DNA from: Mycobacterium deserti
Lineage (GTDB): Bacteria > Actinomycetota > Actinomycetes > Mycobacteriales > Mycobacteriaceae
Assembly: GCF_025345615.1 (NCBI RefSeq)
Contig: NZ_JAODWD010000003.1
Span: 620,001-684,000, forward strand
Reading direction: 5' to 3'
DNA length: 64,000 nucleotides
The translations under genes were made by a program, and so were the position numbers. Of this stretch, positions 18,824 through 27,519 are shown piece after piece. Each line of letters begins with the position of its first letter. Position 1 is the stretch's first letter. The notes beneath the pieces were generated by a model. It saw nothing but the letters and a program-made list of their open reading frames with translations, was not told the DNA's origin and did not search any database.

Positions 18824-20080
18824 CTACTGCTTGTTGCGCTTGACCTGATTGAACGGCACGCCACGGTCGGCCGCCGGTTCGCGCGGAAAGCCCAGCACGC
18901 GTTCGCCGATGATGTTGCGGGCTATCTCGGTGGTGCCACCGCCCAGGGCAGCGGTCTGCCGCGACAGGTACCGATCGCCGTAGCGGATCATGCCGTCGCC
19001 GACGTCGACGACACCCGAACTCGCGGAAAGCGCCAGCACGGTGTCGAATTCGAGATGGTGGATCTCGGCGTGCGTGATGCGGATGATCGAGCCCGCCGCC
19101 GGGGGCAGCGAGCCGTCGAGCACACCGTGATAGACGTGGTCGATGAGTTGTTCGCGGACGGCTCGGTGCACCAATGCGCGGCCTGCCATCTCCTGCGCCC
19201 GTTCACTGTGGGCTTGTCCGGTTGCCTCAAGCAGCGCGGCGTAGTCGATGGGCACGTCGGACTTGCCTTCGGCGCCAACGCCGCTGGCGAACTCTGATCC
19301 GCCACCTACGGCGCGTCGCTCGTGGTAGAGCTGACGCGAGGCGACGTGCCAGCCGCCGTTGACCTCGCCGACGACGGCGTCGTCATCGAGCACGAGGTCG
19401 TCGAAGAACTCCTCGCAGAACTCCACCGAGCCGTTCACTTGCTTGATGCGTCGCAGTGTGATTCCCGGACTGTTGATGGGCACCAGGAACATGGTCAGGC
19501 CCTCGTGCTTGGGCACATCCCAGTTGGTTCGGGCCAGCATCAAACCGTAGTCGGCGGCGAAAGCGCTTGTACTCCATGTCTTCGCGCCGTTGATCACCCA
19601 CTTGTCGCCCTTGCGGTCGGCGCGGGTGATGACCCCCGCGAGATCCGATCCGCCGCTGGGCTCGGACAGCAGCTGCACAAGCACTTCCTCGCCGCGCAGT
19701 GCCGCGGAGATGTGCTTCTGCTTCTGCTCCTCGGAGCCGGTGTCCAAGATGGTCGCGGCGCAGATCGTGAACGTCGGGGTGTTCAGGATGATCGGCAGTT
19801 CGTAGCAACGCGATTCGTTGTCGAACGCCTTCTGATAGGCGAACGGCAGGCCGAGGCCGCCGTACTCGCGGGGAAAGCAGATGCCGGCGAATCCGCCGTC
19901 GTACAGCTTCTTCTGCAGTTCACGGGCCCGTAGCCACGGTTGTTCCTCGCCGCGGTCGTGCTCGGGCGGATTACTCGGGTCGATCGGCGGCATGTTCTCC
20001 GCCAGCCAGGCTCTGGCGCGGGCGGCGAATTCCTCGACCGACTCGGTTGTCTGTGGCGGTGCCGATGCCGTGTCGGTCAT
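18824..20080 (-). CDS. Acyl-CoA dehydrogenase (large subunit-like)
   Basis: FAD-dependent acyl-CoA dehydrogenase of 418 residues, with CFPREYGGLGLPFAYQ, the flavin-contact region LLSEPSGGSDLAGVITRA, WVINGAKTWSTSAF, and C-terminal LGGGTTEIARNIIGERVLG. Its four-base overlap with the next acyl-CoA dehydrogenase gene (ATGA) and their unequal sequences suggest a heterotetrameric alpha2beta2 enzyme of the FadE26/27 or IpdE1/IpdE2 type, as used on CoA esters of sterol side chains or rings in mycobacteria. That role is inference from architecture. The ATG start at 20080 was chosen; the longer frame is a shadow of the partner gene. Confidence 0.92.
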   Translation of the reverse strand: MTDTASAPPQTTESVEEFAARARAWLAENMPPIDPSNPPEHDRGEEQPWLRARELQKKLYDGGFAGICFPREYGGLGLPFAYQKAFDNESRCYELPIILNTPTFTICAATILDTGSEEQKQKHISAALRGEEVLVQLLSEPSGGSDLAGVITRADRKGDKWVINGAKTWSTSAFAADYGLMLARTNWDVPKHEGLTMFLVPINSPGITLRRIKQVNGSVEFCEEFFDDLVLDDDAVVGEVNGGWHVASRQLYHERRAVGGGSEFASGVGAEGKSDVPIDYAALLEATGQAHSERAQEMAGRALVHRAVREQLIDHVYHGVLDGSLPPAAGSIIRITHAEIHHLEFDTVLALSASSGVVDVGDGMIRYGDRYLSRQTAALGGGTTEIARNIIGERVLGFPREPAADRGVPFNQVKRNKQ

Positions 20081-21213
20081 GGGATCAGCTCCAGCTCCTT
20101 GTTGAGCGCGTAGACGCGAAGGTTGTGCTCCTCGGGCGTGCCGAACATCGAGCGGTACAGCGTTACCCGCCGCAGGAACAGGTGCAGATCGTGCTCCCAT
20201 GTCACACCGATGCCGCCGTGCAGCTGAACGCAGTCCTGCAGCATGCCTGGGGCGTGTTCGCCCAGATACGATTTCGCGACGCTGACTGCGATGTCGGCAC
20301 CGGGGGAGCGCGAGGCGACCTCGGCGACCGCGGCGTTCGTCGTCGCGCGGCACGCCTCGAACCAGATCTTCAGGTCGGCGTACTTGTGTTTGAGCGCCTG
20401 ATAGGAACCCAGCGGTCGGCCGAACGAGTGCCGGTCGAAACCCCACTGGATGGTGAAGTCCAGCACCGTTCGGAGAATGCCGACGACCTCGGCGCACTGC
20501 AGGATCATCGCGACCTGACTCTGCCGGGCGATCAACGCCTCGGTCTGCTCCGGCGAGCCGACTGCGGCGCTGCGGTCGACCTCGACACCGTCGAAATGCA
20601 CTCGGCCGTAGGTCTTCACCATGTCGATAGAGGCCTGCAGCTCGATCCGGACTCCAGGTGCATCGGTCGGCACCAGGAACTGACGCAGCGCACCTTCGCA
20701 CGTCGCCACCACGAGCAGGACCGAGCTGTCGGAGGCCGCCTCGACGCGGTCCTTCACGCCGTCGATGCGATAGCCGGTCGCGGTGGGTGTGGCGGTAACG
20801 GACGCCTCCAGTGGCGACCATGGCTTACTCGGTTCGTAGACCGCCCAGGACGCGACCGTTTCGCCGGACACCAGCGATTCGAGCATGTGCTCGTGCCCGT
20901 CGGGGGCCTCCGCCAGACCGGCCAGTACCGTGCTGACCGGATGCAACGGTCCCGGTGCGACGGTCTTGCCCGCCAGTTCGGCGACCATGGCCAGGTCTCG
21001 CACGCCGTCGCCGGAGACATTGCCTCCGCCGAGATTCTCGGGCACCAGCAGACTCGTCCAGCCCAATTCTGCTGCCCGACGCCACCAATCGGCCTCGAAC
21101 GACGTGCCTGCCTCGTGCAGTTCGCGCAACCGGCTCAGCGATGCTTCCTTCTCCAGGAAGGACTGCGTCGTCGAGGCGAACAGCAGGACCTCGGGGTTCG
21201 CGGGGTCGGTCAT
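20077..21213 (-). CDS. Acyl-CoA dehydrogenase (partner subunit)
   Basis: A 378-residue acyl-CoA dehydrogenase family protein. It keeps SLLVPENLGGGNVSGDGV, GFDRHSFGRPLGSYQALKH and QLHGGIGVTWEHDLHLFLRR but is shorter and more diverged than its neighbour. In mixed mycobacterial ACADs one subunit supplies the catalytic Glu and the other mainly binds FAD. Which is which cannot be decided by eye. It is translated just before the large subunit gene with a four-base overlap, and downstream of the amidohydrolase in the same presumed operon. Confidence 0.9.
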   Translation of the reverse strand: MTDPANPEVLLFASTTQSFLEKEASLSRLRELHEAGTSFEADWWRRAAELGWTSLLVPENLGGGNVSGDGVRDLAMVAELAGKTVAPGPLHPVSTVLAGLAEAPDGHEHMLESLVSGETVASWAVYEPSKPWSPLEASVTATPTATGYRIDGVKDRVEAASDSSVLLVVATCEGALRQFLVPTDAPGVRIELQASIDMVKTYGRVHFDGVEVDRSAAVGSPEQTEALIARQSQVAMILQCAEVVGILRTVLDFTIQWGFDRHSFGRPLGSYQALKHKYADLKIWFEACRATTNAAVAEVASRSPGADIAVSVAKSYLGEHAPGMLQDCVQLHGGIGVTWEHDLHLFLRRVTLYRSMFGTPEEHNLRVYALNKELELIP

Positions 21214-21264
21214 GAGTCGGGTTCAGCCTCTTCGGGTTTGACGGCGCCGGCCGCCGACAGTGGG

Positions 21265-22488
21265 TCAGGCGGGGATGACGAGCGGAGGTACGTCGGGATT
21301 GTGAACGACCTCGTTGGGCACCTTGAACAGGTCGACCATGTTGCCGCCCATAATCTTTCGCTGCCCTTCCTCGTCGAGGGCCTGCAGGTCGTCGATCAGG
21401 TGCGTCGGCTCCGCCAGGCCCTCAGGGTGGGGCCAGTCGGATCCGAAGATGACGCGGTCGATGCCGCACAGGTCGGCCATCTTGGCGAAGTCGTCCTCCC
21501 AGAACGGGGCCACGTACACGGCGCGCCTGAACGCCTCGACCGGGTTCTCGGGGAACTCCTGCGGCATCTTCTTGTACACGCCCTCGAATTGCTTGAACAG
21601 GTACGGCACCCAGTCCGCCCCGTTCTCGATCGACAGGATGCGCAGATCGGGATTGCGAGTCAGGGCGCCGTGGCATACCAGCGCCGCCATCGAGTCCTCG
21701 ATCGGGCGCTTGCCCATCGAGACCATCCGGAACGCCGTCGGCTTGAACGGCAGGTACTCGTCGGCGGGTTCCCAGTCGTTGAGGTACTCGGCGTATCCGG
21801 AGTCCGACGCGTGCATCGACACCGGGATGCCGGCCTTCACGCAGGCATCCCAGAAAGGATCGAACTCGGGCAGGCCGAATGACCGGCTGCCGCGGTAACC
21901 GGGCACCGGCGCCGGGCGCACCAGAACGGTTTTCGCGCCGCGTTCGATGCACCACTCGAGTTCTTCGAGGGCGCGGTCGACGATCGGCAGCGTGATGACG
22001 GGGGTGGAGAAAATGCGGTCCTCGTAGTTGAACTGCCACGTCTCGTACATCCACTCGTTGAGCGCGTGGATGACGTCGTGAATGAGTTCGGGGTCGTCCT
22101 TCATCCGCTCCTCGACGAGGCTGGCCAACGTCGGGAACATCAGCGAGTAGTCGAGTCCGAGTCCGTCCATGACCTCGAGACGCGCGGCGGGCTCGCGGAA
22201 GGCGGGAATGGCCTTCATGGGCTTGCCCATCACCTCACGAAAGCTCTTGCCGCCGCTGCCGTGCCGGAAGTACTCCTCCTGCGCGCCCGGCCGTGCGACG
22301 ACCTCGAACGTCGGATTCGGGATGTAGTCGCTGACTTGGTTGCGCACCATGATCTTGGTGCGGCCACGAACCTCGATGTAGTCGATGACGTTCTTGCGGT
22401 GGTCCGGCAGGAACTTGGTCAACGCCTCTTTGGGCTCGTAGAAGTGGTTGTCGGCATCGAACACCGGATAGGGAAGCTTGCGGGTCAT
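21265..22488 (-). CDS. Amidohydrolase family protein (amidohydrolase-2, COG2159 type)
   Basis: A TIM-barrel metal-dependent hydrolase or decarboxylase of 407 residues. The N-terminal metal motif is VFDADNHFYEP; later motifs are PVSMHASDSGYAEY and the C-terminal DRVIFGSDWPHPEG, whose Asp is the usual catalytic residue. Actinobacteria carry many such proteins next to acyl-CoA dehydrogenases and thiolases in lipid or sterol catabolic clusters. The ATG start at 22488 follows AGGAGG. A palindromic operator (22521-22535) lies upstream, matched by one at the TetR gene, so it is probably under that regulator. Confidence 0.9.
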   Translation of the reverse strand: MTRKLPYPVFDADNHFYEPKEALTKFLPDHRKNVIDYIEVRGRTKIMVRNQVSDYIPNPTFEVVARPGAQEEYFRHGSGGKSFREVMGKPMKAIPAFREPAARLEVMDGLGLDYSLMFPTLASLVEERMKDDPELIHDVIHALNEWMYETWQFNYEDRIFSTPVITLPIVDRALEELEWCIERGAKTVLVRPAPVPGYRGSRSFGLPEFDPFWDACVKAGIPVSMHASDSGYAEYLNDWEPADEYLPFKPTAFRMVSMGKRPIEDSMAALVCHGALTRNPDLRILSIENGADWVPYLFKQFEGVYKKMPQEFPENPVEAFRRAVYVAPFWEDDFAKMADLCGIDRVIFGSDWPHPEGLAEPTHLIDDLQALDEEGQRKIMGGNMVDLFKVPNEVVHNPDVPPLVIPA

Positions 22489-22520
22489 CTCGCCTCCTGA
22501 GAGTCTGGTTCTGCGCTGCT

Positions 22521-22535
22521 GGTAATGACATTACC
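22521..22535. promoter_or_regulatory. Palindromic operator upstream of the amidohydrolase operon
   Basis: GGTAATGACATTACC is a perfect 7-1-7 palindrome located 33-47 bases before the amidohydrolase ATG. On the minus strand, TAATGT inside it could be a -10, with TTGTTT 18 bases upstream as a weak -35, so a bound repressor would block RNA polymerase. A near-identical site lies at 23259-23273. Confidence 0.8.
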
Positions 22536-22565
22536 ACCACCCGACCAGCCAAAACAATGCGCAGG

Positions 22566-23228
22566 TCAGATGCGTTGGCCGGGTGCCCGTAGGGCGGCGA
22601 AGCAGAAGTCGTAGATGTGGTCGGCGGAGACCGGGACGCCGGTGAGCTCGGCTCCGAGCACCTGCAGCCGCATCGCCCCGAGCGCCGACTGCATGATCAG
22701 CGCCGAGCTGGCGTCGACGTCCAGGTCGGCGCGGAACGAGCCGTCGGCGATGCCGCGGTTGATGATTTCCTTGATCAGTTCGTGCAACGGGGACAGCACT
22801 CGGGCGTACTCACGTGGCAGCGTCTCGGACAGGTGGTCGTTGTAGTTGGTCAGGCCACGATTGACCTTGTCCTGCGTGGTCGACTCGGCCGGTGTGCAGA
22901 TGTGGTCGATCAATATGCGCAGCGCGGCCGCGGCCGGCAGGTCGGCGGTGTCCTGCGCCCACCTGCGGGTCGACTCCGACATGATCTTGTCGATCAACGC
23001 GAGCAGCAACTCGTCCTTGGTGGAGAAGTGCTGATAGAACGATCGCAGCGACGTCTTGGACCGCTCGACCACCTCGAGCACCGTGAAGTCCGTGCGGCCC
23101 GTCTCGCCGAGAATCGCCAACGCCGACTTCATGAAGCGCTTGGGGCGTGAGTCCGGGTCCACCGCTGCCGCGGCGCTCGTCGCCTGCCGGGTGGCTCCGG
23201 CCGACGACTCTCCGCTGGACTTGGCCAT
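22566..23228 (-). CDS. TetR family transcriptional regulator
   Basis: A 220-residue regulator. An Ala/Ser-rich N-terminal stretch of about 28 residues is followed by the TetR DNA-binding domain: TDFTVLEVVERSKTSLRSFY is the helix-turn-helix region and QHFSTKDELLLALIDKIM follows it. The C-terminal half is a ligand-binding helical domain. Two copies of a 15-bp palindrome flank the gene (22521-22535 and 23259-23273), so it most likely represses itself, the divergent luciferase-like gene and the amidohydrolase/acyl-CoA dehydrogenase operon. The inducer is probably an acyl-CoA of the same pathway (inference). Confidence 0.92.
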   Translation of the reverse strand: MAKSSGESSAGATRQATSAAAAVDPDSRPKRFMKSALAILGETGRTDFTVLEVVERSKTSLRSFYQHFSTKDELLLALIDKIMSESTRRWAQDTADLPAAAALRILIDHICTPAESTTQDKVNRGLTNYNDHLSETLPREYARVLSPLHELIKEIINRGIADGSFRADLDVDASSALIMQSALGAMRLQVLGAELTGVPVSADHIYDFCFAALRAPGQRI

Positions 23229-23258
23229 GGGTGGCCCCTTCCGGATCGCTGGGTTGTC

Positions 23259-23273
23259 GGTAATGACGTTACC
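23259..23273. promoter_or_regulatory. Palindromic operator between tetR and the LLM oxidoreductase gene
   Basis: GGTAATGACGTTACC differs by one base from the operator at 22521-22535. It lies 31 bases upstream of the TetR start and 35 upstream of the divergent ATG at 23308. A possible -10 of the latter, TACTGT at 23293-23298, has TTACCG (23269-23274) 18 bases before it as a weak -35, overlapping the palindrome. Confidence 0.8.
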
Positions 23274-23307
23274 GCTTCCGCAGAACCTGGGTTACTGTGT
23301 TGCAGCG

Positions 23308-24147
23308 ATGGCCGAATGGTTTCTGTTCCTGCCCCAGGTGCGGCTGGACATCCCCGCGATCGTGGAGCGCGCGCATGTCGCCGAAGCCAGCGGATTCGAC
23401 GGCATCGCCTTCATCGACCACCTCGAGGCGCCGGGAACGAGTGGCCAAAGCATCTGGGAGGCAATGGCCGTCGCGACGTGGGTGGCCGCAAACACCGACC
23501 GGCTGCGCATCGGGCACCTTGTGCTGTGCGACGCGTTCCGCCACCCCGCGGTGCTGGCCAAGCAGGCGGTGACGCTGGCCGCCGCATCCGGTGGCCGCTT
23601 CGAATTGGGGCTCGGCTCGGGGTCATGGCCCCAGGAGTTCACCCGGTTCGGTCTGCCCGACGCCGACGACGCGGCCGCACGGGTCGCGCGGCTGGGCACG
23701 ACGCTCGCGCTGCTCAAGCAGTACTGGAGCGACGGTGAACTCGCTCAGCAACCGGCGCCGGCGCAGCCGATTCCGTTGGTGCTGGGCGGCACCGGCAAGA
23801 AGATGATGGAGCTCGTCCGCAGTCACGCGGACTGGTGGAACATCCCGTCGCATCAACTCGACCGGCTGCCGGCCCTGCTGCCGACGGTCGGCTCGGCCCG
23901 CGCCTCGCTGCAGCAGATGGTCGGATTCGTCGGCAGAGGCGTGGATCGCCAGACGGTCACGGACGTCAGTACACGGCGGTTCGGTCATCTCGGCGACGGA
24001 CTGGTCTGCGGCGACGCCCCCGAACTCGTCGACCACTTCGGGCGCCTGTCCGAGCAGGGCGTCGAGCGTTTTTACGTCTGGTTCGCCGATTTCGCGGCGC
24101 CGGACACACTTTCAGAGTTCGCCGAAACAGTGATCGCTTACAAGTAA
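23308..24147 (+). CDS. LLM-class (luciferase-like, F420/FMN-dependent) oxidoreductase
   Basis: A 279-residue luciferase-like monooxygenase-family protein with FLPQVRLDIPAIVERAHVAE at the N-terminus, RIGHLVLCDAFRHPAVLAKQ, and the flavin/F420 phosphate-binding GGRFELGLGSGSWPQEF. Mycobacterial members usually use F420. The start is ATG 23308; the longer frame runs back over the divergent tetR gene. It is followed 12 bases later by a TesB thioesterase gene in the same direction and lies under the TetR palindrome. Confidence 0.88.
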   Translation: MAEWFLFLPQVRLDIPAIVERAHVAEASGFDGIAFIDHLEAPGTSGQSIWEAMAVATWVAANTDRLRIGHLVLCDAFRHPAVLAKQAVTLAAASGGRFELGLGSGSWPQEFTRFGLPDADDAAARVARLGTTLALLKQYWSDGELAQQPAPAQPIPLVLGGTGKKMMELVRSHADWWNIPSHQLDRLPALLPTVGSARASLQQMVGFVGRGVDRQTVTDVSTRRFGHLGDGLVCGDAPELVDHFGRLSEQGVERFYVWFADFAAPDTLSEFAETVIAYK

Positions 24148-24159
24148 GGGCAATTGAGG

Positions 24160-25044
24160 ATGACAACAGATTCAGCGCAGGCGCAGTGGACGGTACAAGC
24201 CCTGCTTGACCTGTTCGACGTGCAGCCGGCGGGCGACGACACGTTTACGGCCGAGACGGGACCCGCTGGCGAGGACGAGCGACAGGTGGTCGAGGGCACG
24301 CAAGTGCTCGCACAAGCCATTGTGGCTGCGGCCAAACGTTTTCCGGACAAGTCGGTGCGGTCGGTGTACGCGGTCTTCGCACGGGCGGTCATGGTCGGCG
24401 CCGGGCCGGTCGAGTTGGAGGTCGACGTCGTCAGCGAAGGCCGGTCCACTGCCACCGCTGTGGTCACGGCCAAGCAGAACGGCAAACGGTGCATCACCGT
24501 GACGGTGCTGGCCGACGTCCCCACAAGTGATGTCATCCGCCATCACCTGCCGCGTCCCGATGTCGCGGGCCCCGACGAAGCCAACGTGTCGCAGATGCCG
24601 ATGGACGGCCGTGAGGTACGCGTGGTCGACGTGGTCGACGTCAACAGCCCGGACGAGGTCGGGCCCCCGGAACTGTTCGCGTGGCTGCACTACGACCCGA
24701 TCCCGGCGCGCGACGACCTGGCCAAGGCGTTGATTGCGTATTTCACCGGACACCTTGGCATTTCGACGACCATGCGTGCGCACGAGGGCATCGGCACCGC
24801 GCAGGCGCACCTGACCGTGTCGACGGCGCCGATGACGGTGTCGGTCAGCTTCCATGAGCCGGTGCGTTGGGATGGCTGGATCCTCTACACCCACGAGAGC
24901 ACTCAGGTCGGCGCGGGCATGTCGTATGTGCGCGGCGCGGTGCACACCGAGGCGGGTGAGCTGATCGCGTCGTTCGCCCAAGACGGCCTGATCCGTCCGC
25001 TGCGCACCACCGACACCGCGATCAAGGAGCAGTCCCGCCTCTAA
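24160..25044 (+). CDS. Acyl-CoA thioesterase II (TesB-like double hotdog)
   Basis: A 294-residue protein with two hotdog domains. The N-terminal one has VVEGTQVLAQAIVAAAKRFP and a conserved SVYAVFARA strand; the C-terminal one has VRWDGWILYTHESTQVGAGM followed by SYVRGAVHTEAGELIASFAQ, which is the TesB signature region. It would hydrolyse acyl-CoA to free acid and CoA. Its position after the LLM oxidoreductase suggests release of a CoA intermediate of the nearby acyl-CoA pathway. It ends 11 bases before a long hairpin. Confidence 0.85.
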   Translation: MTTDSAQAQWTVQALLDLFDVQPAGDDTFTAETGPAGEDERQVVEGTQVLAQAIVAAAKRFPDKSVRSVYAVFARAVMVGAGPVELEVDVVSEGRSTATAVVTAKQNGKRCITVTVLADVPTSDVIRHHLPRPDVAGPDEANVSQMPMDGREVRVVDVVDVNSPDEVGPPELFAWLHYDPIPARDDLAKALIAYFTGHLGISTTMRAHEGIGTAQAHLTVSTAPMTVSVSFHEPVRWDGWILYTHESTQVGAGMSYVRGAVHTEAGELIASFAQDGLIRPLRTTDTAIKEQSRL

Positions 25045-25055
25045 TCCCGTGGGCG

Positions 25056-25112
25056 CGAACGTTCCGTACCGCTCGACAGTTCGCAGAAATGTCGAGCGGT
25101 ACGGAACGTTCG
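25056..25112. terminator. Very long perfect hairpin between convergent genes
   Basis: Two 23-base arms (25056-25078 and 25090-25112) are exactly complementary, with an 11-base loop. The hairpin lies between the TesB gene (ends 25044) and the convergent SDR gene (ends 25124). No U-tract follows, as is usual for mycobacterial stem-only terminators; it could act in both directions. Confidence 0.75.
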
Positions 25113-25123
25113 GCGGGTTAGGT

Positions 25124-25951
25124 CTAGATCTTGAGGTAGCCCTTGTCGGCGGGGATCTGCGCCGCGGTCACCAGGGACGACCCCTCGCCGGCCAGCCAGA
25201 CCACGATGTCGGAGATGAGGTTGGGGTCGGCCAGCGATTCGGTCGGCAGCGCGCCGGGCGAGAAGCTGTGGATGTAGGTCTGGTGGTCGGCGAACATCTG
25301 CCACATCGACGTGTCGTTGCCCATTGGGGTGTCGGTGCCGTACGGATGCACCGAGTTGACCCGGATGCCGAATTCGCCGAGCTCGACGGCCAGCGAATTG
25401 GTCAGTGCGACGACACCGAACTTGCTGGCGCAGTAGTGTCCGCAGCCCGGGACGGCCTTGATTCCCGCCGCCGAGCTGATGTTGATGATCGACCCGCCAT
25501 TGCCTGCCTCGATCATCGGCGGCACGACCGCCTTGATCGTGTTCCACACACCGGTCAGGTTGACGTCGAGGACTTCCTGCCACTGTTGGGCCGAGATCTC
25601 CCACAGTCGACCCCAGTTCATGACTCCGGCATTGGCGACGACAATGTCGAGCCGCCCGAACTGTTCGATCGCATCGGCGATGACGCGCTGCTGACCGGCG
25701 GCGTCGCGCACATCGACCCGGTCGGCGACGATCTTGCGACCCTCACCCTCCACCAGGCTGACCGTTTCGGCGAGGTCCTCCGGCGTCGCCGGCGGATAGC
25801 CGTTGTGTTCGGCGACGGGTGCGCAGGCGTCGATCGCGACGATGTCAGCACCCGCACGGGCCAGTCGGACGCAATGCGAGCGGCCCTGCCCGCGCGCGGC
25901 ACCGGTCACGTAGGCGACCTTGCCCGCCAGCGGGGTTTCGGGGTTCGTCAT
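25124..25951 (-). CDS. Mycofactocin-type SDR family oxidoreductase
   Basis: A 275-residue short-chain dehydrogenase. The nucleotide loop TGAARGQGRSH is the form typical of the mycofactocin-coupled SDR subfamily, which holds NAD tightly and passes electrons to the peptide-derived cofactor mycofactocin. Other motifs are NAGVMNWG, NISSAAG and the catalytic YCASK. It overlaps the upstream monooxygenase gene by four bases. It probably oxidises a (cyclic) alcohol to the ketone used by that enzyme (inference from context). Confidence 0.9.
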   Translation of the reverse strand: MTNPETPLAGKVAYVTGAARGQGRSHCVRLARAGADIVAIDACAPVAEHNGYPPATPEDLAETVSLVEGEGRKIVADRVDVRDAAGQQRVIADAIEQFGRLDIVVANAGVMNWGRLWEISAQQWQEVLDVNLTGVWNTIKAVVPPMIEAGNGGSIINISSAAGIKAVPGCGHYCASKFGVVALTNSLAVELGEFGIRVNSVHPYGTDTPMGNDTSMWQMFADHQTYIHSFSPGALPTESLADPNLISDIVVWLAGEGSSLVTAAQIPADKGYLKI

Positions 25952-27519
25952 GCCGGAAGCTCCTGAGGTAGTCGGGTGATGTCAACGGCGGGACGACGCG
26001 AGAAGTCATAGTCGGCCAACGCGGAACGTTTCGCGAATCGCCTTGATCCCGTGATGGTTTGGGGGCGGTGATAAACGGTGTCGCGCTGCGAGTTCACGAA
26101 GTACGTGCTCAGTCCGGGGTTGCACGCGGTGAAGTACAGGTGGGCAACCCTGCCGTGGCGCCGCATGCGGTCGTTCCACCGGTTGAACGCCGACTGGCTC
26201 ACCGCCACGACACCGGTGCCGCGCCGGCGCGCTTCGTCGATGACGCGCACCGCGTGCGCGGCCATCGTCTCGACGAAGTCGGGCCACGCGAGTCCGACGA
26301 ATCCGAGCGGTCCGACGATCTCCCAGCGGTTCGGCAGTCGCGGGTGCGCGGTGCCGGCGTAGCTCTGCAGACCGTGGGCACGGTAGTACTCGGCCAGGTC
26401 GAAGCCGTGCGCGCCGACAACTGTTGCGGGCCGGTATGTTTCGGGATCAGTCCACAGTTCGTAGCCGGTGGCCGCCACGATCAGGTCGACGGCGCGTTCG
26501 ACACCATCGGTCGTGCGGATGCCCGTCGGTGTAATCCGCTCGATGGGTGTGGTGATCAGGCTGGTGTTGGGATTGTTCAACGCGGGAAGGAAACTGCTGG
26601 AGATCACCGGGCGTTTAGCCAGGATTCCGTAGCGCGGCACCAGCGCCCTGCGGGTCGCGGGGTCGGCGACGGTGACCCTCAACAGCAGCCGGTACAGCGC
26701 CCGGCAATAGGCGTCGTACAGCGGCATGGCACGGACCAGCAGCCTGTCGGGCAGCCTCGAGAACAGGTGCACGATGGGCGCGATCATGAACAGGTCCATG
26801 GCGAGCCGACCGGCAACATTGACCGCTGGGTACACCCCAGGTAGCCGCAACGCTTTGCGCATCAACGGGGGGATGTCGAAGTCGACTTTCGGCAGCACCC
26901 ATGCAGGCGTTCGTTGGTACACGTCGAGGCGGCCGGCTTGTTCCGATAATGCCGCTGCGATCTGGACGCCGCTCGAGCCGGTGCCGATGACCGCGACGCG
27001 CTTGCCGCGCGTGTCGTAGTCGTCGTCCCACGCATTCGGGCGCAGGATCGTGCCGCCGAAGTCCTCGACCCCGTCGATGTCAATTGCGCTCTTGGCGTTC
27101 ACATAGCCGCCGACAGAACTGATCAAAAACCGCGCGGTCACGGTCGGCTTGTCGCGAATGTGCAACCGCCACATAGCCGCCTGATCGTCCCACTCCTGGC
27201 GGACGACCTCGGAATTCGGCTGCAGGTGAGGGTACAGCCCGAGTCGGCGCGCGGTGTCGCGCAGATACTGATAGAGCTCGGGCCCTGGCGCGAACAGTCG
27301 CGTCCAGTTTGGGTTCGGCGCGAACGACAGCTGATACCACAGCGTGGGGATGTCGACGGCCAACCCGGGATAGTGGTTGTCGCGCCATGTTCCGCCGAAG
27401 TCGGTGTCGCGTTCGAGGATCACGAAGTCGGCGATGTTCCTCTGACGCAGCAGATGTGCCGCGGCGATCCCGCCGGGACCCGCACCGATGATCGCCACTT
27501 CATAGGTGGGTTCAGCCAT
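25948..27519 (-). CDS. FAD-dependent monooxygenase, Baeyer-Villiger-like
   Basis: A 523-residue flavoprotein monooxygenase with an N-terminal FAD Rossmann motif (AIIGAGPGGIAAAHLL), FGGTWRDNHYPGLAVDIPTL and a second dinucleotide motif VAVIGTGSSGVQIAAAL for NADPH. The Baeyer-Villiger fingerprint FxGxxxHxxxW is present as FGGTILRPNAW, with Arg in place of the fingerprint His; this may alter its chemistry. It overlaps the upstream TetR gene by eight bases and the downstream SDR gene by four, giving a tight three-gene operon for ketone or cyclic-alcohol breakdown. Confidence 0.9.
   Translation of the reverse strand: MAEPTYEVAIIGAGPGGIAAAHLLRQRNIADFVILERDTDFGGTWRDNHYPGLAVDIPTLWYQLSFAPNPNWTRLFAPGPELYQYLRDTARRLGLYPHLQPNSEVVRQEWDDQAAMWRLHIRDKPTVTARFLISSVGGYVNAKSAIDIDGVEDFGGTILRPNAWDDDYDTRGKRVAVIGTGSSGVQIAAALSEQAGRLDVYQRTPAWVLPKVDFDIPPLMRKALRLPGVYPAVNVAGRLAMDLFMIAPIVHLFSRLPDRLLVRAMPLYDAYCRALYRLLLRVTVADPATRRALVPRYGILAKRPVISSSFLPALNNPNTSLITTPIERITPTGIRTTDGVERAVDLIVAATGYELWTDPETYRPATVVGAHGFDLAEYYRAHGLQSYAGTAHPRLPNRWEIVGPLGFVGLAWPDFVETMAAHAVRVIDEARRRGTGVVAVSQSAFNRWNDRMRRHGRVAHLYFTACNPGLSTYFVNSQRDTVYHRPQTITGSRRFAKRSALADYDFSRRPAVDITRLPQELPA

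Noticed and set aside
25056..25112. Inverted repeats as ends of an insertion sequence
   Set aside because: Only 11 bases separate the arms, no transposase or target duplication is present, and the position between convergent genes fits a terminator.
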